Assembly (NCBI GenBank): GCA_016722525.1
Contig: JADKJB010000003.1
Span: 62,001-126,000 of the forward strand
DNA: 64,000 nucleotides
Source of the DNA: Bacteroidota bacterium
GTDB lineage: Bacteria > Bacteroidota > Bacteroidia > AKYH767-A > OLB10
Direction: 5' to 3'
Shown here: positions 54,140 through 63,177 of the stretch, piece by piece
Position numbering within the stretch: the stretch's first letter is position 1
How the letters are laid out: the number at the start of each line of letters is the position of its first letter
The notes under the pieces: generated by a model
Seen by the model: the letters and a program-made list of their open reading frames with translations, nothing else
Told to the model about the DNA's origin: nothing
Database searches by the model: none
Translations under genes and position numbers: made by a program

Positions 54140-55234
54140 ATGAGCCTAGCAACTACTGCCTTCAGAAAATTTAAAAGCTTTAATGTTATTGTTAACCCCC
54201 AAAAGTTATTTTACGATCCTTCGTGGTTGGTATTGGGGGTAAATAATATTTGCAATCTGCATTGTAAAATGTGCGATGTTGGAACTAAATCGAACGACAC
54301 TAATTTTGCAGTGAATCTGGTCGGGACTCATCCACTTCATATGCCTCTGGAATTAATCACCACAATTTTTGATCAAGCGGCCCGTTATTTTCCAAAAACT
54401 AAAATGGGATATGCATTTACGGAGCCACTTGTATACACCCATTTAATTGAATCACTGGAATATGCGAAACATAAAAATTTATTTACTTCAGTTACTACAA
54501 ATGCATTAAACCTATCAAAGTTTGCAAGTGATTTATGCAAAGCAAACTTAAATGAAATCATGATTTCGCTCGATGGTCCTGAAGAAATTCATAATTTTAT
54601 TCGTGGTCACAAGAGCTCATTTCAAAGAGCCATTTCTGGAATTGAAGCCCTGATGGAACACAAAAATCGTCCTGATATTTCTGTTTTTTGTGTGATTACA
54701 GAATGGAATACCGCACATCTCAAAACGTTTGTTGATTTTTTTAGAAAGTTTCCATTAAAGCAACTTGGATTTATGCATACCGTATATACTACCGAGCCTA
54801 TTGTGGTTCATCATAATAAACAATGGGGAAATTTATACCCCGCTACAGTTTCCAATATTGCTGAAACCGATATCAGCAAAACGAATTTAGAGGAATTGTG
54901 GGGCCAAATTCAAAGCATTAAAAACGACACGTACCCTTTTCCCGTTACATTTTCTCCCGAAGTTAAGTCAAAAGAGGAGTTGTACAAATTTTACAAACAG
55001 CCCGAGTTGTTGATTGGCAAACGATGTAACGATGCCTTTTCTACCATTATGATTAAGTCCGATGGCTCAGTTATTCCTGCTCATGGAAGATGTTACAATC
55101 TTACTGCTGGAAATTTGTATAAAAACAGTTTGCCCGAAATCTGGAATTCTGAAATTCTTGGAAAATTCAGAAAAGATTTAATGAGTGTAGGGGGTTTAAT
55201 GCCCGCCTGTTCCAGGTGTTGTTCGGCTTTTTAA
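54140..55234 (+). CDS. Radical SAM protein with C-terminal SPASM-like domain
   Basis: 364 residues. The 4Fe-4S site is C38-x3-C42-x2-C45 (NNICNLHCKMC), followed by EPLVYTHLIESLEYAKHKNL, VTTNALNL and MISLDGPEEIHNFIRG, the standard core strands. The C-terminal part (RCNDAFSTIMIKSDGSVIPA, CYNLTAGNLYKNSLPEIW, ACSRCCSAF) carries the cysteines of a SPASM or twitch domain that binds additional clusters. Such enzymes modify peptides, sugars or tRNA-linked substrates. No peptide precursor gene is visible nearby, so the substrate is unknown. Confidence 0.92.
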   Translation: MSLATTAFRKFKSFNVIVNPQKLFYDPSWLVLGVNNICNLHCKMCDVGTKSNDTNFAVNLVGTHPLHMPLELITTIFDQAARYFPKTKMGYAFTEPLVYTHLIESLEYAKHKNLFTSVTTNALNLSKFASDLCKANLNEIMISLDGPEEIHNFIRGHKSSFQRAISGIEALMEHKNRPDISVFCVITEWNTAHLKTFVDFFRKFPLKQLGFMHTVYTTEPIVVHHNKQWGNLYPATVSNIAETDISKTNLEELWGQIQSIKNDTYPFPVTFSPEVKSKEELYKFYKQPELLIGKRCNDAFSTIMIKSDGSVIPAHGRCYNLTAGNLYKNSLPEIWNSEILGKFRKDLMSVGGLMPACSRCCSAF

Positions 55235-55249
55235 TTTTATGCTAACTCT

Positions 55250-55300
55250 GCGTTTCTAAATCTCTATCCTCTGCGCCCCTGCGCCTCTGCGTTCAATTTT
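55250..55300. repeat. CTCTGCG-type intergenic repeat, copy 1
   Basis: Several CTCTGCG or CCTGCG units (CTCTGCGTTT, CCTCTGCGCC, CCTGCGCCTCTGCG) in the gap between the SPASM gene and the 3' end of the ABC operon. The same words recur at 58.7 kb on the far side of the operon. Confidence 0.65.
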
Positions 55301-55347
55301 CGCCGCAACCCAATACACAATCCAAATTACCCCAGTACTCCCCAAAA

Positions 55348-57873
55348 CTAAACCTCTTTCCTCAATATCTCCAAAGGAGGCTTATTCACCACATCTCTGC
55401 TATTCAGCAATCCAATAATTACGGTGAGTGAAGTTATCGCAACATAACCAATCAGCATCGGAATCCAGTCGGGAACTAAAATGGTATTGAAACTAAATTT
55501 CGCCAATGCCATACTCACTCCAACCGAAATTAATATCCCCGTAAGGGCTGATAAGCTACCCAATAAAAAATACTCCAGCGCATTAATATTAAAAATCTGC
55601 TTACGACTCGCTCCCATAGTTCTCAGCAAAACACTCTCTTGTATCCGTTGAAATTTGCTGATCATTACAGAACCTATCAACACAAGTATTCCGGTGATGA
55701 TGCTAAAAAACGCCATGAATCGAATGATGAACGATACTTTTTTAATCACACCATCAACTGTTTCCAGGATGAGGTTCAAGTCGATAATGGATACATTTGG
55801 AAAATTTGTTACCAGCAATTGCTGAAAATCGGCCGACTGTTTTGTGTCTGTAAATCGGGTAAGCAAAACATAGAATTTAGGAGCTTTTTCGAGAACGCCA
55901 TTCGGGAATAACACAAGAAAATTGGTCTGCACCCGTTGAAAATCAATTTTACGAATACTACCCACATACGTTTTAATTATGGCTCCCTGAACATTAAAAG
56001 TGACAGGATCACCCACTCTCACATTCATATCCTCAGCAAGCCGTTTATCTAAAGAAACAAAAATAGTATCCTCAGCATTTTCTATTGTGCCATCCCAGTT
56101 CCCTTCAATCAGTTCTTCCGAATCAATCAAAGTATCTCGGTAGGTCACACGATATTCCCTGTCGAGCACCCACTCCTGTACTTTCGAGGTAGTATCATCT
56201 TTTAATTCATCAATGGTTCTTCCATCAATATTTTCGATACGCATGGTGATGATTGGAACACTCGCGATAACAGGCATGTTATTATTTAGTGTTGCCTGAT
56301 TTATAGAATCTTTCTGCGACTCCTGAATATCAAACACCACCATGTTAGGCCTGCTATCCGCAGCCGATGAAAACTTTAACTTATCCAGCAACAGCTGCTG
56401 ACTTAACAATAACGTCATGATCAATGAAGTTCCTAAACCTATGGTGATCACCAGAATGAGAGTTTGATTGTTCGGCCTGTAAAGATTTGACAATCCCTGT
56501 CGCCAGGTGAACGAACTTTTCACCGGCAAATACTTCCGTGTAAGCCAGGTAATGAGTTTCGCAAAACCGGCCAGGAGACCGAATGAAACATATAACACCG
56601 CCGAGAAAATCAATGTTTTGTTGATGGAGCCCAACTGCATATAGGTGAACCCCGTTATGAATAGAACTATGAGTACATACACCAGATAAGGTAGTCTGTC
56701 GGGCTCATTGGATTCATAGGACAAACGCAGCGCTTTCAAGGGCGACACCCTCCTGATATTCAGTAAAGGAAATAATGCGAATAAAATGGAAGTGATAATT
56801 CCCATGCCCACACCCATGAAGATAGACGCCCAGCTCAATTCCAAATTCAATTCAAACGGGAGGAAATCGGCGAATAAAACCGGCAGAAAATATTGAATCA
56901 TTGTCCCCAAGAATGCTCCAAGGACAGAACCAAGGAAGCCCATGAAAAAAATCTGCATTAAGAAAATTCCAACACCATCGCTCCCTTTAGCTCCCAGGCA
57001 ACGAAGTATCGCCACCGATTGCACCTTTTCCTTCATGTAAATGTGAACCGAGCTCGCAACGCCAATGCATCCTAACAGCAACGCAATAAATGCGGTAAGA
57101 TTTAAGAATCCTGTCAGATCTGCATACGCATTTCCCACTTGTTGTTTTCGGCCATCCACGTCTTCAAAGCGGAGATCATCTTTTTCGAGACGCGGTTTAA
57201 TTACCTCTTCAAAGACTGAGTTTTTAAAACCCTCCGGATATTTTACGTACATGGAATAGCTTATTCTGCTTCCTTTCTGCAATAAATTTGTTGATTCAAC
57301 CAAATTCAACGGAATAAAAACAGGTGGTGCCACACTGCTGGTGATTCCTGATTGTCCGGGAACTTTCAAAATACTTCCTGCAATTTTAAAAATTTGGGTG
57401 CCAATTTTTATTTCATCACCGGGAGAAGCGTTAAATTGTGTGAGCAATGTTTTATCTACCAATGCCATTTGTCCTGTAGAATACACATTAGTAGCATTAG
57501 AAGGATTGGTTAAAAGTTTTCCATAGTAGGGAAATTCACTTTCCACTGCGCGTATGTTCACAAGCCGTGCTCCTCCATTTTTTGGAAAGAGCACCATCGA
57601 AGCAAAATTAATTTCTTCGGTAGTTTGTAAATTCAGCGAATCGAGAAATTGCTTTAATGAATCTGGAAATGGTTGTTTGGATTCAATTTCCAAATCGGCA
57701 CTTAACAACGATTTTGCTTCTTCATTGACCTGGCGTTTTAAATTATCGCCAAACGAATTAATCGCCACCAACGCTGCAATACCCAAAATAATACTACTCA
57801 TAAAAAGAAAAAGCCTCGAGCGATTTTTACGGCTATCGCGCCAAGCCATTTTTAAAAGCCACTGTAATTTCAT
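55348..57873 (-). CDS. ybbP: ABC transporter permease, FtsX-like (YbbP type)
   Basis: 841 residues on the minus strand. The start is typical of the type (KMAWRDSRKNRSRLFLFMSSIILGIAALVAINSF). There are two FtsX domains with four helices each plus a central pair: SVAILRCLGAKGSDGVGIFLMQ (about 285-310) and SVLLRTMGASRKQIFNINALEY (about 740-760), with periplasmic domains between. Members do not move a solute through the membrane but pull lipids or lipoproteins from it, or transmit force. The gene follows the ATPase gene by 17 bases. In E. coli the same pair sits next to tesA. Confidence 0.9.
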   Translation of the reverse strand: MKLQWLLKMAWRDSRKNRSRLFLFMSSIILGIAALVAINSFGDNLKRQVNEEAKSLLSADLEIESKQPFPDSLKQFLDSLNLQTTEEINFASMVLFPKNGGARLVNIRAVESEFPYYGKLLTNPSNATNVYSTGQMALVDKTLLTQFNASPGDEIKIGTQIFKIAGSILKVPGQSGITSSVAPPVFIPLNLVESTNLLQKGSRISYSMYVKYPEGFKNSVFEEVIKPRLEKDDLRFEDVDGRKQQVGNAYADLTGFLNLTAFIALLLGCIGVASSVHIYMKEKVQSVAILRCLGAKGSDGVGIFLMQIFFMGFLGSVLGAFLGTMIQYFLPVLFADFLPFELNLELSWASIFMGVGMGIITSILFALFPLLNIRRVSPLKALRLSYESNEPDRLPYLVYVLIVLFITGFTYMQLGSINKTLIFSAVLYVSFGLLAGFAKLITWLTRKYLPVKSSFTWRQGLSNLYRPNNQTLILVITIGLGTSLIMTLLLSQQLLLDKLKFSSAADSRPNMVVFDIQESQKDSINQATLNNNMPVIASVPIITMRIENIDGRTIDELKDDTTSKVQEWVLDREYRVTYRDTLIDSEELIEGNWDGTIENAEDTIFVSLDKRLAEDMNVRVGDPVTFNVQGAIIKTYVGSIRKIDFQRVQTNFLVLFPNGVLEKAPKFYVLLTRFTDTKQSADFQQLLVTNFPNVSIIDLNLILETVDGVIKKVSFIIRFMAFFSIITGILVLIGSVMISKFQRIQESVLLRTMGASRKQIFNINALEYFLLGSLSALTGILISVGVSMALAKFSFNTILVPDWIPMLIGYVAITSLTVIIGLLNSRDVVNKPPLEILRKEV

Positions 57874-57890
57874 AAACCGATCAATAAGTT

Positions 57891-58616
57891 TTAGTTGGTA
57901 GTTTCTGAAATTGCGCCTGCATGCTGCTGCAGGTTAGTGAGCTCATCGGAAACAATTCGGCCGCCTTTCATTTTTATAATGCGATCCGATTTTCCAGCAA
58001 GTTCCATATCGTGAGTAACCAGTATGAGTGTTGTGCCCAACGCTTTGTTTAAATCAAATATTAAATCCTGAATAGTTGCACCTGTTTCGCCATCTAAATT
58101 TCCTGTAGGCTCATCGGCAAACAATATTTTTGGACCATTCGAAAAGGCACGGGCTATGGATACACGTTGTTGTTCACCGCCAGAAAGTTGGGCAGGATAG
58201 TGGTTGTATCGGTTCCCTAATCCTACTTTTTCGAGCAAATCAATCGCTCGCTGGCGGATGTTTTGTTCTTTGCGCAGCTCTAAAGGAATCATCACATTTT
58301 CCAATGCGGTGAGTGTGGGCATCAGGTTAAAGCTCTGAAAAATAAATCCCACGTTCTGATTACGTACCGCAGCACGCTCATCTTCCGAAAGGTTATCGAG
58401 TGTAATTCCATTCAGTATCACAGACCCCTCCGACGAACGATCCAATCCCGCACAAAGTCCCAACAGCGTGGTTTTCCCGCTCCCCGACGGCCCCACAATA
58501 GCACAACTGGCTCCTTTATGGATGGAAAAAGAAACATGATCCAAAACGGTGAGTGATTTCCCTCCGCTGGGATAGGTTTTTGTTAAATTTTTAACTTCTA
58601 AAATGGCTTCCGACAT
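57891..58616 (-). CDS. ybbA: ABC transporter ATP-binding protein (YbbA/LolD type)
   Basis: 241 residues. Walker A GPSGSGKT (42-49), Q-loop FIFQSFNLMPTLTALENV, signature LSGGEQQRVSIARA, Walker B ILFADEPTGNLD and the H-loop VTHDMEL are all intact. This is the MacB/LolD subgroup that partners with FtsX-like permeases. First gene of a two-gene minus-strand operon; its start codon is 196 bases from the divergent esterase gene. Confidence 0.93.
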   Translation of the reverse strand: MSEAILEVKNLTKTYPSGGKSLTVLDHVSFSIHKGASCAIVGPSGSGKTTLLGLCAGLDRSSEGSVILNGITLDNLSEDERAAVRNQNVGFIFQSFNLMPTLTALENVMIPLELRKEQNIRQRAIDLLEKVGLGNRYNHYPAQLSGGEQQRVSIARAFSNGPKILFADEPTGNLDGETGATIQDLIFDLNKALGTTLILVTHDMELAGKSDRIIKMKGGRIVSDELTNLQQHAGAISETTN

Positions 58617-58699
58617 TAATTTATGCTTCTAAGTATGACTTCTTTGTGTGATATTTGCATCGTTACTACAACATCGAAAGTGTTTATTTGTTTGATCCA

Positions 58700-58745
58700 A
58701 AGGCAATTTATCTCTGCCTCTGCGTCTCTGCGTCTCTGCGTTCAA
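58700..58745. repeat. CTCTGCG-type intergenic repeat, copy 2
   Basis: Four consecutive units of CTCTGC or CTCTGCGT (about 58711-58740) ending in TTCAAT, like copy 1 at 55.25 kb. It sits in the control region between ybbA and the esterase gene. Confidence 0.7.
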
Positions 58746-58812
58746 TCCTTACCCAACCCCACAAAGATCGATATTTCCCCACAACTATTTCAAACCCACT
58801 TAATCCTCCATC

Positions 58813-59511
58813 ATGACCAATAAATTCCACTTTTTATTCCTAGTAATCATAGGACTTTTTCTCACAGTAGGGTGCTCCAATCCTGAAACCACCGAAAAGC
58901 CCCCACAGCAAGCAGAGCTTTCCGCCAAAGAAACCGCTTCCAAAAAGGGACCCAAACGCGTCATTCTCTTCTTCGGCAACAGCCTCACAGCAGGTTACGG
59001 CATCGACACCAGGGAGCGGTTTACCTCATTGCTGCAAGCTCGTCTCGATTCATTGGGGTATAATTATGAAGTGATTAATTCGGGGGTGAGTGGTGAAACA
59101 ACCTCTAGTGGAAACAGTAGGGTGGAGTGGGTGGTAGAGCGACAAAAAGTTGATATATTTGTTTTAGAACTTGGCGCCAATGATGGGTTAAGAGGCATTC
59201 CAACGAGCGAGACAACACAAAATCTGAACTCCATCATCGACAAAGTAAAGAAAGCTCACCCCGATGTCACCATTATCCTCGCCGGCATGATGATTCCTCC
59301 TAACATGGGGCCTGATTACAGCAACGATTTTAAAGAAATTTTTCCTCAAATAGCCAAACAAAAAAACACTTTACTCATCCCCTTCCTCCTCGAAGGTGTC
59401 GCCGGCGATCCCAAACTCAATCTCCCCGACGGCATACACCCAACACCCGAAGGACATAAAATTGTAACCGAAAATATTTGGCCGATACTTGAGAAAGAAT
59501 TGGTGAAATGA
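58813..59511 (+). CDS. tesA: TesA-type SGNH/GDSL esterase lipoprotein
   Basis: 232 residues. The N-terminus is a lipoprotein signal (FLFLVIIGLFLTVGC, lipobox cysteine at residue 21). SGNH blocks: FGNSLTAGYG with nucleophile S57, SGVSGETTSSG, ELGANDGLRG with the oxyanion Asn, and DGIHPTPEGH with the Asp-His pair. This is the thioesterase I/arylesterase/lysophospholipase family. The divergent neighbour pair ybbA-ybbP is the same as in E. coli, suggesting that esterase and extractor act on one class of lipid substrate. The 5' and 3' parts are C-rich at third positions. Confidence 0.92.
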   Translation: MTNKFHFLFLVIIGLFLTVGCSNPETTEKPPQQAELSAKETASKKGPKRVILFFGNSLTAGYGIDTRERFTSLLQARLDSLGYNYEVINSGVSGETTSSGNSRVEWVVERQKVDIFVLELGANDGLRGIPTSETTQNLNSIIDKVKKAHPDVTIILAGMMIPPNMGPDYSNDFKEIFPQIAKQKNTLLIPFLLEGVAGDPKLNLPDGIHPTPEGHKIVTENIWPILEKELVK

Positions 59512-59595
59512 AAAAAGCGGCCGCAGCGGTGGCAGCGGCGGATAATTATTTTAAATTTTTTGATCCAAATCATTTTTTAATGCCCTACCTGCAGC

Positions 59596-59672
59596 AAGCA
59601 GGCCCAATGACTAACCTACTAACCTTCACAAACCCACTAACCTTCACTCACCCACTCGCTCTTCACTAATAT
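59596..59672. repeat. Imperfect tandem repeat (CACTAACCTTCAC-like)
   Basis: About four degenerate units of 15-18 bases (CCTACTAACCTTCAC, CCCACTAACCTTCAC, then CCCACTCGCTCTTCAC) in the gap between the esterase and hemerythrin genes. Confidence 0.55.
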
Positions 59673-59712
59673 TTCACACTTGTGCTGAGCCTGTCGATGC
59701 ATTCCCTTCACC

Positions 59713-60159
59713 ATGAAACGCCACACCAGCCTCCAACCTCTCAGCCGTGATCATCATAACGGATTAATGTTCTGTTTCCGGCTCAACAAGGGACTCGAAA
59801 AAAAAATTGACGAAACACGATTAAAAAATTATGTGGATTGGTTTTATGAAAATCATATTCAGGAACATTTCAGTGTGGAAGAAAAATTGATTTTTCCTGT
59901 ACTGGGTAGTGAACACGAACTCATCAAAACAGCATTGGAACAGCATCAGCATATTTTAGCGTTGTTCAATAATAAAAAGGACCTGACGGCAACAATAAAA
60001 GATTTGGCCATACAACTCGAAGCGCATATACGTTTTGAAGAACGGGTACTTTTTAATGAAATTCAGCTACATGCAAGCGAAGAGCAATTAAACACTATTC
60101 ATATAGCTGAACTGGAAACATCATGCCGGGTAGGGTGGGAGGATGAATTCTGGATGTGA
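59713..60159 (+). CDS. Hemerythrin-domain protein
   Basis: 148 residues. A four-helix bundle with the iron-ligand pattern: SRDHHNGL near the N-terminus, ENHIQEHFSVEEKLIFPVL, EQHQHILAL, and EAHIRFEERVLFNEIQ. Hemerythrin-like proteins hold a di-iron centre and bind oxygen or protect iron-sulfur clusters. Cytosolic. It is 201 bases after the esterase gene and likely independent of it. Confidence 0.92.
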   Translation: MKRHTSLQPLSRDHHNGLMFCFRLNKGLEKKIDETRLKNYVDWFYENHIQEHFSVEEKLIFPVLGSEHELIKTALEQHQHILALFNNKKDLTATIKDLAIQLEAHIRFEERVLFNEIQLHASEEQLNTIHIAELETSCRVGWEDEFWM

Positions 60160-60187
60160 GGCTAAAAATATTTTCGTATTAATTTAT

Positions 60188-60195
60188 TATTTTTG
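60188..60195 (+). promoter_or_regulatory. Possible Bacteroidota -7 box TATTTTTG
   Basis: TATTTTTGC fits TAnnTTTG and lies 42 bases before the ATG at 60238. The -33 partner is poor. Confidence 0.4.
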
Positions 60196-60237
60196 CTTCC
60201 TTATAATTTTAATTTCCGAATATCAATTTTAATTTAT

Positions 60238-60504
60238 ATGTTCAACAAACTCAACAACTTTATTTTTAGTTACATTTCTACTTTCGAAATGGTGGGTGTA
60301 ATTATGCGCATTATCAGTTTTAGTCTGGTTAGCTGGCTGGGGCCCGAAAGTCCTTTTATGTTTGTATGGATTTTTAATACCATCGACGCCATATTACTTA
60401 CCTGGTGTGCTTTGTTAAGAAAAGACAAAGCCTATACGTTGTTAAATGCATTTTGGATATTGGTGGGTATAGTTGGCATATTACGGGCCGGTGGAATTAT
60501 TTAA
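60238..60504 (+). CDS. Small three-helix membrane protein (CBU_0592-like)
   Basis: 88 residues from the ATG at 60238; the frame reaches back to 60193 without a better start. It has three hydrophobic stretches: MVGVIMRIISFSLVSWLG, FMFVWIFNTIDAILLTWCALL and LLNAFWILVGIVGILRA. The last two match small membrane proteins of the CBU_0592 type (a helix, a charged loop RKDKAY, and an N-xFWxLVxxxGxLR helix). Function unknown. Confidence 0.75.
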   Translation: MFNKLNNFIFSYISTFEMVGVIMRIISFSLVSWLGPESPFMFVWIFNTIDAILLTWCALLRKDKAYTLLNAFWILVGIVGILRAGGII

Positions 60505-60848
60505 AGCATCGAGGTTCAAAATCAAATTTTATTTTTACAAAACTCAATACCTCCGGAGAGCTTCGCATGTTGCCTGCTTGTTGCTTAAATCAGGCAGAAT
60601 TTCAAGAAGTCTCAAAATTACTTTTCGTCAATTCAACCTTCTTAACATCTTTAAAGACAGCGAATTACATTTTTACCACAAACAATTTATTCAATTTGCT
60701 TTTTCCTGAAACACTTACAATCACTGGCTTTGAAGGCCATCCACAGCAATATATTGCGGTGTTTTGCCAAAATGACCCCAAAATTCAGGGTTTTCCCTGA
60801 TTGACTTCGTCAAAATGGTTGTTTTACTTTGAAAGAAAAATTTCAGTT
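60505..60848. other. Stretch without a convincing gene
   Basis: 344 bases. Two overlapping plus-strand frames exist, ending at 60709 and 60800. Neither has an ATG start in its unique part, a leader or a motif, and both begin inside the membrane protein gene. I call it non-coding or decayed sequence. Confidence 0.45.
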
Positions 60849-61160
60849 ATGTATACCTCGGCTACTCACTCTCGCTTCCCATTCAAATTCTTTTTACTAC
60901 TTTTAACAGGAACACTCATCGCTTCTTTAACTGATATTAATTCTGATGTTTTGGACACCATTAGTTTTAGTACAATGTGTAAATATAATTTTATTGATTC
61001 TAACAATATTGAAAAATGCGCATATTTTTATCAATATAATAATAATAAGGATAATTTTATGTTTATTATTTTGGGTATAACCATTATACCATATGACATA
61101 AATTTATATAACGTATTAACAAACTTAATTACTAAAATGGAACCCCACCTACAGTTCTAA
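60849..61160 (+). CDS. Hypothetical short protein
   Basis: 103 residues from the ATG at 60849. There is a hydrophobic N-terminal segment (FPFKFFLLLLTGTLIASL) that could be a signal peptide, then an N/I/Y-rich part and a second hydrophobic stretch (FMFIILGITIIPYDINLY). No family is recognised. AT-rich codon use makes a chance frame possible. Confidence 0.35.
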   Translation: MYTSATHSRFPFKFFLLLLTGTLIASLTDINSDVLDTISFSTMCKYNFIDSNNIEKCAYFYQYNNNKDNFMFIILGITIIPYDINLYNVLTNLITKMEPHLQF

Positions 61161-61285
61161 TAATAATTGATTATGCATTCTCTCACACAAATTATAATTT
61201 TCTCAATATATTTTATTTAGTATTTTTCATATCATTTTTGTTACTAAAATAATTATTACTAATAAATATACATCGATTATTAAAC

Positions 61286-61915
61286 ATGAAAGACTTAAAT
61301 AAAATATTACTCACACTAATCTTTATTTGCAAGGGTTTAAATTCATGTTCACAAAACATAGGAATTTATGGTGGCTTAAATTTATCCGACGTAGGTAGCA
61401 GTAGTACTAATTCTGTACAAACTGGATTTCATTTTGGTGCATCGACTCAACTTCTCCTTAAAAATAATTCTTTTGTAGAAATTTCAGCTTATTTTTCACG
61501 GAAAGGATTTCGTTCAATAGAAACATTTCCTTATGAATATGGACCACCTGAAAAAGTAAAAGTACAATTAATTTTAAATTACTTAGAACATTCTTTTTGT
61601 TTTAAACAAAAAATTATTATCAATAAATGTAAACTACATGCCATATTAGGACCTATCTTGGCAATCGGTTTACGTGGAAAATATATGTATGATTATACTG
61701 ATAGCGGTATCGATGAAGATGCAAGTGTTAAATGGGATAGAGATAATTTTAATAGAATTGATTGTGGATTGAAAGGAGGTTTTGGTATTGAATTTAATAC
61801 TTGGCAAATAGATGCTGCTTATACATATGGTGTATTAAATATAAGTAATAATAGAAACTGGCAAAATCGAACTTTGTCCTTTAGTTTAACAAAATGGTTT
61901 GGAAAATTAGAATAG
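61286..61915 (+). CDS. Outer-membrane beta-barrel protein (PorT-like), paralogue 1
   Basis: 209 residues. A signal peptide (KILLTLIFICKGLNSCSQ) precedes an eight-strand barrel: IGIYGGLNLSDVG, FHFGASTQLLLKNNSFVEISAYFSRKGF, LNYLEHSFCF, HAILGPILAIGLRGKYM, CGLKGGFGIEF, DAAYTYGVLNIS, TLSFSLTKWFGKL. The opening GIYGGLNxxDV and GLNI-type end follow the PorT/OMP_b-brl_2 family. Relatives are structural barrels; one is needed for T9SS, but this similarity is too general to claim that. A related gene follows 201 bases on. Confidence 0.85.
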   Translation: MKDLNKILLTLIFICKGLNSCSQNIGIYGGLNLSDVGSSSTNSVQTGFHFGASTQLLLKNNSFVEISAYFSRKGFRSIETFPYEYGPPEKVKVQLILNYLEHSFCFKQKIIINKCKLHAILGPILAIGLRGKYMYDYTDSGIDEDASVKWDRDNFNRIDCGLKGGFGIEFNTWQIDAAYTYGVLNISNNRNWQNRTLSFSLTKWFGKLE

Positions 61916-62116
61916 TTGTTTATTTTTCAAAATAACTTATTTTAACACGGCTTTAATATTAACATAGGCAGAAAATTTAACTTAACAATTTTGGGAAAAG
62001 CAATGAATAATACTGAAACTGGTCTTATGAACAAAATGGAAGCAATCATACAAAAATTCGAACTCCAATGGAATTTTTAAATCAGCCGACAACACAAAAC
62101 ATCAATATAAATCACT

Positions 62117-62776
62117 ATGAATAAAAGCATCTGTATATCAATATTTCTTATTTTATACTCACTAACACTCTCAGCACAAAAAATATCCCTGCACGGGGGT
62201 ATCAACTTTGCAAACATGGATATTTCCGGAGTTGATGAAGGAGAATTTTCAACTCAAACCAAATCAAAAGTGGGTGGTCAAATGGGAATGCGGATAGCCT
62301 TTCCGGTCTATAAATCGTTATTTATTGAAACGGGACTTACTGCTTCTACAAAAGGATATAAAATACATGAATCCTACAATTTCTTCGGTTATGAAACTGA
62401 AGTCAACAGCAGGCTGAATGCGTATTATCTGGAATTGCCTTTGAACATAAAAGGGGTTTTGAACGTTGGTAAAATAAATATTTATGGGGCATTTGGACCC
62501 TATTTTGCCATGGGAATTTATGGTAATTATAGAACCAAATCAACTTTTGATGGAGAAACAGAAGTTCTGAAAGGCGATGTCTCCTGGGGTACCAGCGCTG
62601 ATGATGAACTCAAAAGGCCCGATGGCGGAATTAATTTTGGAGCAGGAATGGAATATAAAAGATTAGTTGTTGGAATAGTCTATTCACATGGGTTGTTAAA
62701 TATTTCCAATGTAGGAGAAATAAAGAACCGTGTTTTTTCTGTTACTGTTGGTTGTAAATTAGGAAAAATGGAATAG
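62117..62776 (+). CDS. Outer-membrane beta-barrel protein (PorT-like), paralogue 2
   Basis: 219 residues. Signal peptide (ISIFLILYSLTLSAQ), then ISLHGGINFANMDISG, GGQMGMRIAFPVYKSLFIETGLTASTKGY, AYYLELPLNIKGVLNVGKINIYGAFGPYFAMGIYG, FGAGMEYKRLVVGIVYSHGLLNISN and VFSVTVGCKLGKME. Same length class and strand order as the gene at 61286, with shared GPxxAxGxxGxY, YxxGxLNIS and a final GKxE, so the two are tandem paralogues. Porin-like or adhesive function is unknown. Confidence 0.87.
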   Translation: MNKSICISIFLILYSLTLSAQKISLHGGINFANMDISGVDEGEFSTQTKSKVGGQMGMRIAFPVYKSLFIETGLTASTKGYKIHESYNFFGYETEVNSRLNAYYLELPLNIKGVLNVGKINIYGAFGPYFAMGIYGNYRTKSTFDGETEVLKGDVSWGTSADDELKRPDGGINFGAGMEYKRLVVGIVYSHGLLNISNVGEIKNRVFSVTVGCKLGKME

Positions 62777-62823
62777 CTTTTAGGTTTATGTATCGAAATC
62801 ATCATACTTTAACATATAGTTCA

Positions 62824-63177
62824 TTAATCGATTTTCCATCTTGCTTCTATTTTTTTAAGAATTTCATTCTCCGATTCCAGTGAAACATTTAGTCTACGCA
62901 GTCGCTGAATCTCCATATGCAACGGATCAACTTCTTCCGGTTTGGCTTTTAGTAAAAAATTTCCGGGTTCCAGCTTTTGAAAATTAATAAAGGAAGGATG
63001 AATTTTGATTGTCCGGCATAGTTCCAAAAAATTACTCAGTGAAATAGTCTGTTTATTCAGCGCGTATCTCAATCCGTTACCTGAAACATGCATTTCAGCT
63101 GCAATCTTTTCAACCGACAATCCGGTTAAATCAATAGCCTTTTTAATTCGTCTAAAAACAAAACGGTTGGTTTTCAT
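62824..63177 (-). CDS. Helix-turn-helix protein with C-terminal coiled coil
   Basis: 117 residues. The N-terminal helix-turn-helix (IKKAIDLTGLSVEKIAAEMHVSGNGLRYALNKQTISLSNFLELC) resembles XRE-type DNA-binding domains. The end (EEVDPLHMEIQRLRRLNVSLESENEILKKIEARW) is a short coiled coil for dimerisation. It is probably a transcriptional regulator; the targets are unknown. It is convergent with the barrel gene and has a 406-base upstream gap. Confidence 0.8.
   Translation of the reverse strand: MKTNRFVFRRIKKAIDLTGLSVEKIAAEMHVSGNGLRYALNKQTISLSNFLELCRTIKIHPSFINFQKLEPGNFLLKAKPEEVDPLHMEIQRLRRLNVSLESENEILKKIEARWKID

Noticed and set aside
53263..55234. RiPP pathway around the SPASM radical SAM enzyme
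   Set aside because: No short precursor-like frame, protease or dedicated exporter lies next to it; the START gene and ABC operon look unrelated to peptide maturation.
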